Shown in pieces: positions 16,223 to 25,380 of a stretch of DNA of 64,000 nt. The notes beneath the pieces are model-generated. The model searched no databases. It saw nothing but the letters and a program-made list of their open reading frames with translations, and was not told the DNA's origin. The number at the start of each line of letters is the position of its first letter. Position 1 is the stretch's first letter. This stretch comes from Clostridia bacterium (GTDB lineage Bacteria > Bacillota > Clostridia > Christensenellales > Aristaeellaceae), in assembly GCA_017501255.1 (NCBI GenBank), contig JAFVXE010000059.1, forward strand, positions 54,166 to 118,165, given 5' to 3'. A program made the translations under genes and the position numbers.

Positions 16223-17548
16223 TCACCCTTTCACTGTTAGCGACCTTGCGCCCAGCTGTTGCAAACGTACTTCATAGTGGCAGCAGGTTTCCACAATCAA
16301 CAGATAGTCTTCCTGCGGGTCCACCTCAAAGGAAAACTGACCCATACCGCTTCCCTGCCATACGGACAGCACCTGTCGGGTAGCCAGCAGTTGCAGTTTG
16401 AGCCGCCATTGACAACAGCCGCAGGGCAGCATCACGCCGCTGATGATGCCATCCTGGCAGATGCACTCCGGACACTGGGGCGTTCCGGGACGATTGGGCT
16501 CCTCCGGCTGTTCGGGCTGGGAGGGTGCATCCGGTTGTACATTACATTCTCCCAAGCCGGTCATGCCGCCTGCAAAGGGATACCAGTGCAGCTCAAATCC
16601 GCTGCTCTGAGGTACAGACAGGCTGCCCAGCACCGTGTTGCCGTTGATATTACCGCCGCTGGGGTTGGCATTCCAATGGGTGTCCGGGGCAAGCATACTG
16701 CCATAGATAGCCGCTGCCACCTGCATATGGACGGTTTTTGCATCCATCAATACATACAGCGTACGGTTGGCCTGCTCCATACTGCCCCAGATGCCATTGG
16801 TGACCGTCAGCACATCTCCGCTGTAAATGCGCACGATATTCAGGCTGCCCTCCGGCGTTTCAATGCTCAGGGGGCCCACCAGAGAGCCGTCTGCAGGCCA
16901 GTTCACATCAAACACATTCTGCTGGGCATCGGTGCCTGTAAGAACAAGTCCGCTGTCCCGGGATGCCGTTGTACCATTAGCCGTCAGGGCTGCGATATTT
17001 TGCACCCGGCAGGTCAGGCTGGCCCTTGCATCTGCAAAAAATGAAGGTACATTGGCGCTGAGGCGGGCGGCGGGTATGTAACGGGGCACATCGTAGCTGG
17101 AAATCACATAATGATTGCCGTTATCAGAAGGCGCCCAATAGGCGCTGCCATTGTTGGCATACAGCGCTGCCAGTTCTGCACTCTGGTCGGGATTGTCGCT
17201 TTTTCCAATCAGGTAGGTACTGCCCAGCCCAGCCTGAAAGGAATTGCCACCGATAACCACATTGCCCACCACCGTCAGCGCTCCGGCAATGTTTACATCC
17301 CCGCCTGCCAAGAAACGCACCGCAAAGGGATCATAGGGAATGGCTGGCTGACCCTGCCGCCCGAATGCCACGGACATCCCCCGGTTGCTGGTAACAGACC
17401 CCGCTGCCGCAATGGCCCCCTCCGAATCGATGATGTTTTCCAGATTGCCGAAAATCAAGCCATTGTAGCCCGCACCAATACCGAAGGGCTGCCCCTCCAC
17501 CTCCTGCCAGCGCAGATCCTGATAGGGAACGCCGGTGTATGTTGCCAT
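16223..17548 (-). CDS. Choice-of-anchor A domain protein without a signal peptide
   Basis: 441 residues from the ATG at 17548, eight bases after AAAGGAG (an ATG at 17554 is too close). Residues ~25-320 form a choice-of-anchor A domain: GAGYNGLIFGNLENIIDSEG, the AIAAAGSV strand, GDVNIAGALTVVGNVVIGGNS, and the closing YGSMLAPDTHWN, with GNINGNTVLGSL. These beta-helix-like domains are normally exported surface modules, but here the N-terminus (ATYTGVPYQDLRWQEVEG) lacks a hydrophobic leader and no sortase signal is seen. A Pro/Glu linker leads to a Cys-rich tail (CPECICQDG, LPCGCCQW, VETCCHYE). A spore-coat or other leaderless surface role is possible but unproven. It is divergent from two ATP-grasp ligases. 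Confidence 0.72.
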   Translation of the reverse strand: MATYTGVPYQDLRWQEVEGQPFGIGAGYNGLIFGNLENIIDSEGAIAAAGSVTSNRGMSVAFGRQGQPAIPYDPFAVRFLAGGDVNIAGALTVVGNVVIGGNSFQAGLGSTYLIGKSDNPDQSAELAALYANNGSAYWAPSDNGNHYVISSYDVPRYIPAARLSANVPSFFADARASLTCRVQNIAALTANGTTASRDSGLVLTGTDAQQNVFDVNWPADGSLVGPLSIETPEGSLNIVRIYSGDVLTVTNGIWGSMEQANRTLYVLMDAKTVHMQVAAAIYGSMLAPDTHWNANPSGGNINGNTVLGSLSVPQSSGFELHWYPFAGGMTGLGECNVQPDAPSQPEQPEEPNRPGTPQCPECICQDGIISGVMLPCGCCQWRLKLQLLATRQVLSVWQGSGMGQFSFEVDPQEDYLLIVETCCHYEVRLQQLGARSLTVKG

Positions 17549-17687
17549 AAGCATCGCTCCTTTCTGCCCTATCCTATGCAGAAAAAAACAGAGTGTGCGC
17601 AAGGGAGGGATTGAATGAACGCAATGGATTTGCTATGATGATAAAGTGTTTGAAAAAACGCACTGCTTTGCTTTGGGAGGTGGCGAA

Positions 17688-18560
17688 ATGCTCCGTGGCT
17701 TGTTGGTGGTGAACGCCTTTTTGCGCACCAGCAAATTTGATGAACTGTATACCTTTCTTGCCCAGGCGGCACAAACCGAGGGCATGGCGCTGGACGTTAT
17801 GACCAATGCGGAGCTGGTGTGCGCACTGGAGGACGATTTCGACCCGTCCCGCTATGCCTTTGTGGTGTTCTGGGATAAGGATGTTCTGCTGGCGCAGCGG
17901 CTGGAAATGCTGGGAATGCGGCTGTTCAACACTGCCCGCAGCATCGCCCTGTGCGATGACAAATCCCGTACCTGGCTGGCCCTGAAGGATACCGGCATTC
18001 CCATGCCCCGTACCGTACCTGCCCCCATGACCTTCCCTGCCATCGGTTATCCTGCGCTGGATTTTGCAATGCAAATCGGCGAAAAGCTGGGCTATCCCGT
18101 GGTGGTGAAGGAATGCTGCGGCTCCTTCGGGCAACAGGTGTACCTGTGCCATGACCAGCAGCAGCTTCTGGACAAGGTGAAGGAACTGGCTGGCGTGTCT
18201 ATTCTTTTTCAGCAAGCCATTACAGAAAGCATGGGGCGGGATGTGCGTATCAATGTGGTGGGCGGTCAGGTGGTGGCTTCCATCCTGCGCCGCAGCACCG
18301 CCGGAGATTTCCGCAGCAACCTGACCCTTGGCGGCGAAATGGAGCCCTATACCCCCACCAAAGCGGAAGCGCAGCTGGCCATTGATGCCGCAAGGCTGTT
18401 GGGACTGGATTTTGCCGGGGTGGATGTGCTCTTTGGCAAAGATGGCCCCCTTCTGTGCGAGGTCAACAGCAACGCCCATTTCAAAACCACACTGGCCTGC
18501 ACCGGCGTCAATATGGCACAGGCCATTATGCACTACATCAAACAGCAAATCGAGGGATAA
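17688..18560 (+). CDS. RimK-like ATP-grasp ligase, copy 1
   Basis: 290 residues from the ATG at 17688, preceded by GGGAGG. The fold shows a pre-ATP-grasp domain, the nucleotide-binding VVVKECCGSFGQQVYL segment, the catalytic-loop region GRDVRINVVGGQVVASILRR and the magnesium-binding LLCEVNSNAHFK with the family E-x-N motif intact. RimK relatives join amino acids (often Glu) to carboxyl groups using ATP. The next gene, three bases on, is a second ATP-grasp ligase of equal length. Substrate unknown; it could act on a small molecule, a peptide or the divergently encoded surface protein. Confidence 0.85.
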   Translation: MLRGLLVVNAFLRTSKFDELYTFLAQAAQTEGMALDVMTNAELVCALEDDFDPSRYAFVVFWDKDVLLAQRLEMLGMRLFNTARSIALCDDKSRTWLALKDTGIPMPRTVPAPMTFPAIGYPALDFAMQIGEKLGYPVVVKECCGSFGQQVYLCHDQQQLLDKVKELAGVSILFQQAITESMGRDVRINVVGGQVVASILRRSTAGDFRSNLTLGGEMEPYTPTKAEAQLAIDAARLLGLDFAGVDVLFGKDGPLLCEVNSNAHFKTTLACTGVNMAQAIMHYIKQQIEG

Positions 18561-18563
18561 GGC

Positions 18564-19436
18564 ATGAACCACAAAACCTGCTGGCTGCTCTATGACGGGC
18601 AGGATTTGGCCGTCAACCGGGATTATGCAGCCCTGATGCAGAAAACCGGACAACCGTATGGGTTGCATATAGAGGCAGTCACCTTGCAGGAATTGACGCT
18701 GGGGATGAATGCCGCCGGACAGCCCACGCTGCTGCGAAGCGGAGAAACCATCCGACCGGATGCGGTGCTGTCCCGGATGCGGTATGACTGGGTCAGCGAG
18801 CACTTGGAGCGGATGGGCATTCCGGTATTCAACAACAGCAAGGTTTGCCGCATTTGCAACGACAAGCGGCGTACCCACCTGTTTTTACAGGGGCTGCCCA
18901 TGGCGGAAACCGTATTTCAGGATGGTTGTTTTTCCATGCAGGACGAACCTGTCGCCTATCCCCGCATTCTGAAACCAGCGGATGGCCATGGCGGGGAAGC
19001 TGTGCAACTGATCGAAAGTCAGACCGCATGGGAAGAAGCATACACAGGCTTACAATCCTCCAAACCCAAACCTGCGCTCCACCAGGCGGTGGTCAGTCAG
19101 CCCGGGCGGGATTTGCGGGTGTATGTGCTCTTTGGCAGAATTCTTGCGGGTGTACTGCGTACCGCCAAAGCGGGCGTAATCAGCAATTTCAAACTGGGCG
19201 GCTCTGTGGCGCTGCATGAGCTGACCGATGCGGAACGCCTTTTGGCAGAAGCCGTCATTCAGCGTTTTGAGGAAGCGGGCGCACCACTGTGCATGGCGGG
19301 CGTGGATCTGTTGTACAGCAACAGCGGCCCCGTCGTCAGCGAGGTGGAGGATGTGGTGGGCAGCCGGATGCTCTATCAGGTATCCGATATCGACTTGGTG
19401 GATCTGTATTTGCAAGGCATTGCCCAGCGGATCTGA
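18564..19436 (+). CDS. RimK-like ATP-grasp ligase, copy 2 (divergent metal motif)
   Basis: 290 residues, a paralogue of the preceding gene. It keeps the order of elements: NDKRRTHLFLQG, the ATP-binding YPRILKPADGHGGEAVQLI, GRDLRVYVLFGRILAGVLRT and GVDLLYSNSGP. However the C-terminal metal-binding motif reads VSEVEDVVGSR, with Glu where copy 1 and RimK have Asn. Either this position is tolerated or the enzyme has changed chemistry. The start ATG at 18564 follows GAGGGATAAGGC, so translation is coupled to copy 1. Both probably act in one pathway, perhaps adding two residues in sequence or working as a heterodimer. Confidence 0.82.
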   Translation: MNHKTCWLLYDGQDLAVNRDYAALMQKTGQPYGLHIEAVTLQELTLGMNAAGQPTLLRSGETIRPDAVLSRMRYDWVSEHLERMGIPVFNNSKVCRICNDKRRTHLFLQGLPMAETVFQDGCFSMQDEPVAYPRILKPADGHGGEAVQLIESQTAWEEAYTGLQSSKPKPALHQAVVSQPGRDLRVYVLFGRILAGVLRTAKAGVISNFKLGGSVALHELTDAERLLAEAVIQRFEEAGAPLCMAGVDLLYSNSGPVVSEVEDVVGSRMLYQVSDIDLVDLYLQGIAQRI

Positions 19437-19485
19437 CCCTGCCTCACAACCACACCACAACCTTCCTTCATTCCCTTGAAAACCC

Positions 19486-19514
19486 TTGACAAATACAGCC
19501 TTTGCGGCTATGAT
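19486..19514 (+). promoter_or_regulatory. Sigma-A promoter of glyS
   Basis: TTGACA (19486-19491), 17-base spacer, TATGAT (19509-19514). The leader is only about 30 nt, leaving no room for the glycine T-box found before many Firmicute glyS genes. Confidence 0.78.
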
Positions 19515-19553
19515 GGAACAGATTATGATTCTTTACCAGGGGAGGCACTTCCA

Positions 19554-20933
19554 ATGGCAGCTTTGACTATGGACAAGTTGGTTGCGCTCTGCAAGGGGCG
19601 CGGTTTTATCTATCCCGGCAGCGAGATCTACGGCGGTCTGGCCAACAGCTGGGACTACGGCCCTCTGGGCGTTGAGTTCAAGAACAACGTGAAAAAGGCC
19701 TGGTGGCAGAAGTTTGTACAGGAAAGCAAGTACAATGTCGGTCTGGACGCTGCAATCCTGATGAACCGTGAAGTTTGGGTTGCTTCCGGTCACGTGGGCG
19801 GCTTCAATGACCCCCTGATGGACTGCAAAGCCTGTAAGGCCCGCTTCCGTGCCGACAAGCTGATTGAGGATTTCACCGAGGGCGCTGAGACTGGCGATGG
19901 CTGGACCAACGCTGAACTGGAAGCCTACATCAACGAGCACGACATCGTTTGCCCCACCTGCGGCAAGAAGGATTTCACCGGCATTCGTCAGTTCAACCTG
20001 ATGTTCAAGACCCATGCCGGCGTTACTGAGAATTCCACCAACGAGATTTACCTGCGCCCCGAAACCGCTCAGGGCATCTTCGTCAACTTCCAGAACGTGA
20101 TGCGCGCCACCCGCAAGAAGCTCCCCGCTGGTATCGCCCAGATCGGTAAGAGCTTCCGCAACGAGATCACCCCCGGCAACTTCATCTTCCGTGTGCGCGA
20201 GTTTGAGCAGATGGAGCTGGAGTTCTTCTGCAAGCCCGGCGAGGATCTGGAATGGTTCAACTACTGGCGCGCTTTCTGCCGCGATTGGCTTCTCTCTCTT
20301 GGTATTAAAGAGGAGAGCCTCAGGCTCCGTGACCACGAGCCCGAAAAGCTGGCCTTCTACTCCAAGGCCACCACTGACTTCGAGTACCTGTTCCCCTTCG
20401 GCTGGGGCGAACTGTGGGGTATTGCCGACCGTACCGACTACGACCTGACCCAGCACCAGAACCACTCTGGCAAGGGCATGGAGTATATGGATCCCACCAC
20501 CAATGAGAAGTTCGTGCCCTACTGCATCGAGCCCTCTCTGGGTGTGGATCGTATGGTACTGGCCTTCCTGTGCAACGCTTACGAAGAGGAAGAGCTGGAA
20601 GGCGGCGACGTGCGCACTGTGCTGCACCTGCATCCCGCACTGGCTCCCTACAAGTGCGCTGTGCTGCCCCTGCAGAAGAACAAGCTGGGCGGCCTTGCCA
20701 CCGAAATCTACGAAAAGCTGTCCAAGCACTTCATGGTGGAATACGACGAAACCGGTTCCATCGGCAAGCGCTATCGCCGTCAGGATGAAATCGGCACGCC
20801 CTACTGCATCTGCGTGGACTTCGAAACCGAAGAAACCCAGTCCGTCACCGTGCGCGACCGCGACACCATGACGCAGGAACGTGTAAAGATCGAAGATCTG
20901 CCCGCTTACATCCAGAGCAAGATGGTATTCTGA
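19554..20933 (+). CDS. glyS: Glycyl-tRNA synthetase, single-chain dimeric type
   Basis: 459 residues from the ATG at 19554, nine bases after GGGGAGG. Class II aminoacyl-tRNA synthetase with [25 protein letters not shown] at the start, a zinc-like CxxC/CxxC pair region ([17 protein letters not shown]), motif 2 around [11 protein letters not shown] and [24 protein letters not shown], and motif 3 in [15 protein letters not shown]. The anticodon-binding domain follows ([13 protein letters not shown]). It charges tRNA-Gly; this alpha2 form is the Gram-positive and archaeal type, distinct from GlyQ/GlyS. Codon use is that of a highly expressed gene. Confidence 0.96.
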   Translation: MAALTMDKLVALCKGRGFIYPGSEIYGGLANSWDYGPLGVEFKNNVKKAWWQKFVQESKYNVGLDAAILMNREVWVASGHVGGFNDPLMDCKACKARFRADKLIEDFTEGAETGDGWTNAELEAYINEHDIVCPTCGKKDFTGIRQFNLMFKTHAGVTENSTNEIYLRPETAQGIFVNFQNVMRATRKKLPAGIAQIGKSFRNEITPGNFIFRVREFEQMELEFFCKPGEDLEWFNYWRAFCRDWLLSLGIKEESLRLRDHEPEKLAFYSKATTDFEYLFPFGWGELWGIADRTDYDLTQHQNHSGKGMEYMDPTTNEKFVPYCIEPSLGVDRMVLAFLCNAYEEEELEGGDVRTVLHLHPALAPYKCAVLPLQKNKLGGLATEIYEKLSKHFMVEYDETGSIGKRYRRQDEIGTPYCICVDFETEETQSVTVRDRDTMTQERVKIEDLPAYIQSKMVF

Positions 20934-20945
20934 TTGTTCAAAGCA

Positions 20946-20983
20946 AAAACAGCTCACCAGCCGAACGGTTGGTGAGCTGTTTT
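20946..20983 (+). terminator. Intrinsic terminator of glyS
   Basis: AAAACAGCTCACCA pairs with TGGTGAGCTGTTTT around AGCCGAACGGT. A textbook stem with U-tract. Confidence 0.9.
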
Positions 20984-20989
20984 CATGCG

Positions 20990-21019
20990 TTGAACCTGCA
21001 AGTCCGTCTGTGCTATAAT
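20990..21019 (+). promoter_or_regulatory. Sigma-A promoter of the first DUF6020-type gene
   Basis: TTGAAC (20990-20995), 18-base spacer, TATAAT (21014-21019), about 30 bases before the start codon. Confidence 0.65.
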
Positions 21020-21048
21020 ACCCCTGATCTTCTCATACAAAGGAGCAG

Positions 21049-22680
21049 ATGATGATGAACACCAACGCCACCACCAAGCGGTCATGGGACAAACGCCTGT
21101 TTTGCACTGCGCTGATTCCGGCTTTCCTCTTTTCGCTGGTCTGTGTATTCTGCGGACAGCTGCGTCAGAACGGATCCTTTGCCAATCTTTCCTGGACAGC
21201 CGGTCTTTTGCTGCTGGGATTGACGGTTGCTTTTGGCGCAGTTCTTTGGCTATTGTATGTCCTGATGAACCATCAGGCGGAGCATATGCCCAAAAAGGAT
21301 GGCCTGTTCGGACGCATCACTGGCAGCTGGCTTTTCGTGTTCCTTTTCCTGCTGATCTGCTGGGTGCCGGTTTGGCTGGCATTCTGGCCGGGACATTTTT
21401 CTGCTGATTCCATCACCCAGTTTTATTCCTACTACAACGAGGAACATTCCACCCACCATCCGTTGCTGCATACCCTGCTGCTGGGTTTCTGCATGATGCT
21501 GGGCATTGATGCCAGCCCGGAAAGCTGCGCCACCAATGGTCTGGCGCTATACTGCGGTATTCAGATGCTGGTGGTGGCCGGTTGTGTTGCTTATGCCATC
21601 AGCTGGCTGAAACGCCGAGGAACGCCGGTGTGGGTGCGATTGCTGATCACGCTGGGTTTCGGCCTGTCCCCCTTCTTTGCGCCGTGGACCTTCTATTCCC
21701 AGAAGGATGTCATCTTCGGCGTGCTTGTGTTGGTGTTCTGCCTCCAATTGGTGGACTTGTGGCAGTTCGACTGGCAAATTGGCCGCATCATCGGGTTTGT
21801 GCTGGTTGCGGTGCTGATGATGCTGTTTCGCAACAACGGCGTGTATGCGCTGGTGCTGGTGCTTCCCTTTGCGGTATGGTGGATGAAGAGAGGCAAGCGT
21901 CTGCTGGTTTTGGTTCTGCTGATTGGTTGCGCCGGATTGTATGTGGCAGCCAACAGCGGACTGATCTACGCTCTTGATGCCGAGAAAGGCAGTAAAGTGG
22001 AGATTCTCTCCACGCCGTTGCAGCAAATAGCCCGTACCCTGCGGGATGATCCGGCAGCGGCCGAACTGGATACCGAGGATGTGCTGGGTACTCTCTACGG
22101 CGATGTAAGCATAGCGGAATGCTACGACGAGCGCATTTCCGACCCGGTAAAGTGGCCTGTGGATTACGATCTGCTGGATGAAAACATCCCGGGGCTGCTA
22201 TCCCTTTGGGCACGGATGCTGCCTGAACACTTTGGTACCTATGTGGAAGCCTTCCTGACCCAGAACCTGCCCTATCTGCTGCCCGGCAGCGAGATGTATA
22301 CCAGCTTTGATTTCACCGTAGAGCAGCCGGAATGGTTCCCCATCGAACTGACCTCTTACCTGCCTGAACTCCGTGCCCTCTACGAAACCTACGACGAAAC
22401 CATGACCTTTGCCGGCATTCCCGGCACCCGCTATCTGGCAGATCCCGCCGTGCAGGTGTGGCTGTGCATCGTTGGATTTGCCTTTGCCATCTACCGCAGG
22501 CAGCGTGGATTGATGACAGCCTTTGCCTTTTTGTTGGCCATCTGGGCCACCTGTTTGCTGGGCCCTGTTGCCATCATGCGCTATATGCTGGGGCTGTACT
22601 ATACCGTGCCTGTGCTGCTGGGCAGCCTGATGATACCCGGCGGGAAATCCACCGCAGATGACGAAAACACTGTCCTGTAA
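21049..22680 (+). CDS. DUF6020-type polytopic membrane protein (GT-C-like), copy 1
   Basis: 543 residues with about ten to twelve hydrophobic helices. The first extracytoplasmic loop has WPGHFSADSITQFYSYY and THHPLLHTLL; the S-x-D in that loop resembles the catalytic Asp position of GT-C glycosyltransferases that use polyprenyl-linked sugars. A later YSQKDVIFG and LMMLFRNNGVYAL are shared with the second copy at 31.5-33.1 kb. A large loop between helices (about residues 320-430) faces outside. The likely role is transfer of sugars to a surface polymer, but the family is functionally uncharacterised. SD AGGAG lies upstream; ATG at 21049 or 21052. Confidence 0.75.
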   Translation: MMMNTNATTKRSWDKRLFCTALIPAFLFSLVCVFCGQLRQNGSFANLSWTAGLLLLGLTVAFGAVLWLLYVLMNHQAEHMPKKDGLFGRITGSWLFVFLFLLICWVPVWLAFWPGHFSADSITQFYSYYNEEHSTHHPLLHTLLLGFCMMLGIDASPESCATNGLALYCGIQMLVVAGCVAYAISWLKRRGTPVWVRLLITLGFGLSPFFAPWTFYSQKDVIFGVLVLVFCLQLVDLWQFDWQIGRIIGFVLVAVLMMLFRNNGVYALVLVLPFAVWWMKRGKRLLVLVLLIGCAGLYVAANSGLIYALDAEKGSKVEILSTPLQQIARTLRDDPAAAELDTEDVLGTLYGDVSIAECYDERISDPVKWPVDYDLLDENIPGLLSLWARMLPEHFGTYVEAFLTQNLPYLLPGSEMYTSFDFTVEQPEWFPIELTSYLPELRALYETYDETMTFAGIPGTRYLADPAVQVWLCIVGFAFAIYRRQRGLMTAFAFLLAIWATCLLGPVAIMRYMLGLYYTVPVLLGSLMIPGGKSTADDENTVL

Positions 22681-22709
22681 AGATGGCAAATCCCTGCAAG
22701 TGCAATCGA

Positions 22710-22744
22710 AACCCCGCTTCCAGCAAGTTGCCGGAAGCGGGGTT
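22710..22744. terminator. Bidirectional terminator between the DUF6020-type gene and htrA
   Basis: AACCCCGCTTCC (22710-22721) pairs with GGAAGCGGGGTT (22733-22744). It separates convergent genes. Confidence 0.82.
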
Positions 22745-22768
22745 CTGTCTGATTTCCTGTGTGCTTTG

Positions 22769-24040
22769 TTACTGGGTTACACTGTCCAGAATGGCCAGTT
22801 CCACCGTCAGATCAATGTACTCGCCATCGGGGATTTCTTCAAAGGATTCCATCTCATGAAGCCCCTCCACACGATATACCTTCATGGCGGCAGTATCGCC
22901 AACCTGCTTGTTTTGCAGAATGTTGATCATTTCCGTGGTGCTTTTGATGACGGTACCATCCACTTCCACCACGATATCGCCGGGCTGCAGGCCAGCCTTT
23001 TCCGCAGGAGAACCGGCCTCCACTTCCATAATGTAAGCACCGTTGGGAAGCTGGCCGTTTGCAATGGCAGACAGATTAGTGTTCAAATTGGCTACCGTTA
23101 CGCCGATACGGGGCTTTTCGGCGGTGGTCAGACTGTTGTTGCTGCTGTTGTTGGCCTGTGCATCGCTGGTTTTGCCGCTGAGCACTTCCTCAATCAGGGG
23201 CTTTGCCACATTGATCGGAATGGCCATGCCGATGCCCTCCACAGAAGTGGCGGACATATAGCTGCCGGTATACTTCATGGAAGGCACGCCGATGAGCTCG
23301 CCTGCCACGTTGAACATACCGCCGCCACTGTTACCAGCGTTGATGGCAGCATCGGTCTGAATCATCAGGTTGACGCTGTCGGTGCGACGACCATAGATAT
23401 CCGTGGTGGAATTGGTGATCTCACGGTTCAGGGCAGAAATGACGCCCACAGTGGTGGTGCCGGTAAAGCTCAGGGGATTGCCGATGCAGATGGCCCAGTC
23501 GCCAACATTCAGCACATCGCTGTCGCCCAGCACAACGGGCTCAATGGGGAAGCTGCCATTCACCTTCAGAACAGCCAGATCCAGCGATTCATCAGAACCT
23601 GCCAGCACCGCTTCATAGGTTTCACCGCCGGATACAATCTCCAGACGGGTGGCATCTTCCACCACATGATAGTTGGTCAGCACATAGCCCTGCGCAACCA
23701 CAACACCGCTGCCGCTGCCAGCCAGCACTTCTTCCGGCTCACTCTGCTGATTACCGTTGCCATAACCGTAGCCATAGCCGAAACCGAAAGGGAAGCCGAA
23801 ATCGCCAAAACTGTTGTAGCCATAACTCATGGCATAATTGTTAACGCCTACCACGCTGCCATGCACCTTCTTCACCGCTTCGGTAAAAGGGCTGGTAACC
23901 ACCGTGGCATTCTGGGACAGGGTCACGCTCTCAGCGCCGGCCGTACTGTCCTGCTGGAGCAGGGAGGTACCAAGGCTGATCGCCAAAGCGAGCGTCAAAA
24001 TGATTGAAAGGCTCCGATAGAAATTCTTTTTGTTCATCAT
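22769..24040 (-). CDS. HtrA/DegP-like S1C serine protease with PDZ domain
   Basis: 423 residues from the ATG at 24040, nine bases from AAGGAGG. An N-terminal membrane anchor (YRSLSIILTLALAISLGTSLL) is followed by a Gly/Tyr-rich linker (FPFGFGYGYGYGNG). The catalytic triad is His125 (LTNYHVVEDA), Asp154 (DESLDLAVLKV) and Ser238 (INAGNSGGGMFN). One C-terminal PDZ domain (NGAYIMEVEAGSPAEKAGLQPGDIVVEVDG) is present. HtrA-type proteases degrade misfolded exported proteins at the outer face of the membrane. No CssRS-like operon partner is adjacent. An extended -10 (TGGTATGAT) lies upstream near 24065. Confidence 0.93.
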   Translation of the reverse strand: MMNKKNFYRSLSIILTLALAISLGTSLLQQDSTAGAESVTLSQNATVVTSPFTEAVKKVHGSVVGVNNYAMSYGYNSFGDFGFPFGFGYGYGYGNGNQQSEPEEVLAGSGSGVVVAQGYVLTNYHVVEDATRLEIVSGGETYEAVLAGSDESLDLAVLKVNGSFPIEPVVLGDSDVLNVGDWAICIGNPLSFTGTTTVGVISALNREITNSTTDIYGRRTDSVNLMIQTDAAINAGNSGGGMFNVAGELIGVPSMKYTGSYMSATSVEGIGMAIPINVAKPLIEEVLSGKTSDAQANNSSNNSLTTAEKPRIGVTVANLNTNLSAIANGQLPNGAYIMEVEAGSPAEKAGLQPGDIVVEVDGTVIKSTTEMINILQNKQVGDTAAMKVYRVEGLHEMESFEEIPDGEYIDLTVELAILDSVTQ

Positions 24041-24255
24041 GTAGTGATCCCTCCTTACTACAGCCTTATCATACCACAAACTTTTGTCCATTTCATGAAC
24101 AGACCATGAATAGTCTTTGCACAATAATTGAAACTATGATGACCAAGGAGTGTTGCTTTTTGTCTCAATTTCCATGGGCGTTTACGGATGGTTGCTTTTT
24201 CCTTTTCCGTTTTCTCCCCAAGCTGGCTGAAAATTGACAGAACGCAAAAAAAGCA

Positions 24256-24285
24256 TTGACAAATCAAGTGACCATCATGTATAAT
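24256..24285 (+). promoter_or_regulatory. Promoter of tRNA-Leu
   Basis: TTGACA (24256-24261), 18-base spacer, TATAAT (24280-24285): both hexamers are perfect, 25 bases before the mature tRNA 5' end. Confidence 0.85.
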
Positions 24286-24310
24286 ATTCGATGTTGTCAG
24301 CAAGACAATA

Positions 24311-24396
24311 TGCGATCGTGGCGGAATTGGCATACGCGCACGTTTGAGGGGCGTGTTCTTAACCGAGTACGGGTTCAAGTCCCGTCGATCGCACCA
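24311..24396 (+). tRNA. tRNA-Leu (anticodon GAG)
   Basis: The acceptor arms GCGATCG and CGATCGC pair perfectly, with discriminator A and an encoded CCA. The anticodon loop reads TTGAGGG, giving anticodon GAG for CUC/CUU. A long variable arm typical of class II tRNAs follows, then a T-arm with GGTTCAAGTCC. The gene has its own consensus promoter and terminator, so it is monocistronic. Confidence 0.95.
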
Positions 24397-24402
24397 GCTA
24401 CG

Positions 24403-24432
24403 AAAAGAGCCGCACAGAAGTGCGGTTCTTTT
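24403..24432 (+). terminator. Terminator of tRNA-Leu
   Basis: GAGCCGCAC pairs with GTGCGGTTC (one G-U), followed by TTTTCCT. Confidence 0.85.
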
Positions 24433-24466
24433 CCTATTCTGCCCTGTTTTTCGGGAGGAATGTACC

Positions 24467-25324
24467 ATGAACCTGCAAACCCTGACCCACCTGCTTATCC
24501 CCGCTTTGCCCCAACTTGCCTGTCCCCGTTGCGGCAGCAGTTTTTCTCTGGTGGGCACCAGCGTCAAATGTGGAAATAACCATTGCTATGACTTATGTGC
24601 CAAAGGCTATATCAATCTTGCGCCCCAGCATGATCAAAGCAAGGAAAAATACGATGCCACCCTGTTCCAGAGCCGTAACCGCATTCTGACCGACGGCTTT
24701 TATCAGCCGGTTCTGGATGCGATTGCCCGGATGCTGGAAGCAAAGCACGGCAAAAAACCCTTTGTATTGCTGGATGCCGGATGCGGTGAAGGCTATTATG
24801 CCCGCCAGCTGGCCCAGCGCTTTCATGAAGCCTCCATCATTGGGCTGGATCTGAGCCGGGATGGCATCCGGGCAGCCGCAAGGCAGCCCGGTGATGTGCT
24901 CTGGCTTGTAGGCGACCTGAAACAGCTGCCCCTGGCTGATCACCGGATGGATTGCGTGCTGGATGTATTCACCCCGGCCAATTACGAAGAATTTGCCCGG
25001 GTGCTGAAACCGGATGGCGAACTGATCAAAGTGATTCCCGACAGCGATTATTTAGCGGAAATCCGCGAAGCCTTCCAGCCCTACTTGCGGCAGGAAGGAT
25101 ACAGCAATCAGCTGGTTGTGGATCATCTGCACAAAAATGCAGAGATACTGGAGAAGGTGGAAGTCCGCCAAACCTTCCCGCTGAACGAAGAACAATCCCG
25201 TTGTTTCCTCAGCATGACCCCCATGGGTTTTTCCGTGCCAAAAGAAGTGCTGGAAAAAACCGTGCTCAGGGAGATCACCCTGCATTTGCAGGTGCTCCGG
25301 TGCAAGGTGCAAAAAGAGAAATAA
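24467..25324 (+). CDS. rlmA: RlmA-type 23S rRNA (guanine-N1)-methyltransferase
   Basis: 285 residues from the ATG at 24467 after GGGAGGAA. The N-terminal zinc ribbon is CPRCGSSF...VKCGNNHCYDLCAKGYINL, as in RlmA. The SAM-binding motif is LLDAGCGEGYYARQL, followed by IIGLDLSRDGIR and a VFTPANYEEFARVLKPDGELIKVIP segment. RlmA methylates a guanine in helix 35 of 23S rRNA (G745 or G748 type); Gram-positive members such as TlrB can add macrolide resistance. Which guanine is modified here cannot be decided from sequence alone. Confidence 0.87.
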   Translation: MNLQTLTHLLIPALPQLACPRCGSSFSLVGTSVKCGNNHCYDLCAKGYINLAPQHDQSKEKYDATLFQSRNRILTDGFYQPVLDAIARMLEAKHGKKPFVLLDAGCGEGYYARQLAQRFHEASIIGLDLSRDGIRAAARQPGDVLWLVGDLKQLPLADHRMDCVLDVFTPANYEEFARVLKPDGELIKVIPDSDYLAEIREAFQPYLRQEGYSNQLVVDHLHKNAEILEKVEVRQTFPLNEEQSRCFLSMTPMGFSVPKEVLEKTVLREITLHLQVLRCKVQKEK

Positions 25325-25328
25325 GCAA

Positions 25329-25369
25329 AGAAGCTGTTGCAGCGTTTTCACTGCAACAGCTTCTCTTGT
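25329..25369. terminator. Bidirectional terminator between rlmA and divIVA
   Basis: AGAAGCTGTTGCAG pairs with CTGCAACAGCTTCT; both strands have U-rich tails and the neighbours converge. Confidence 0.88.
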
Positions 25370-25380
25370 TTTCCAATGGA

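Noticed and set aside
19437..19553. T-box riboswitch before glyS
   Set aside because: The promoter is only about 40 bases from the start codon, and no specifier or antiterminator sequence is visible.
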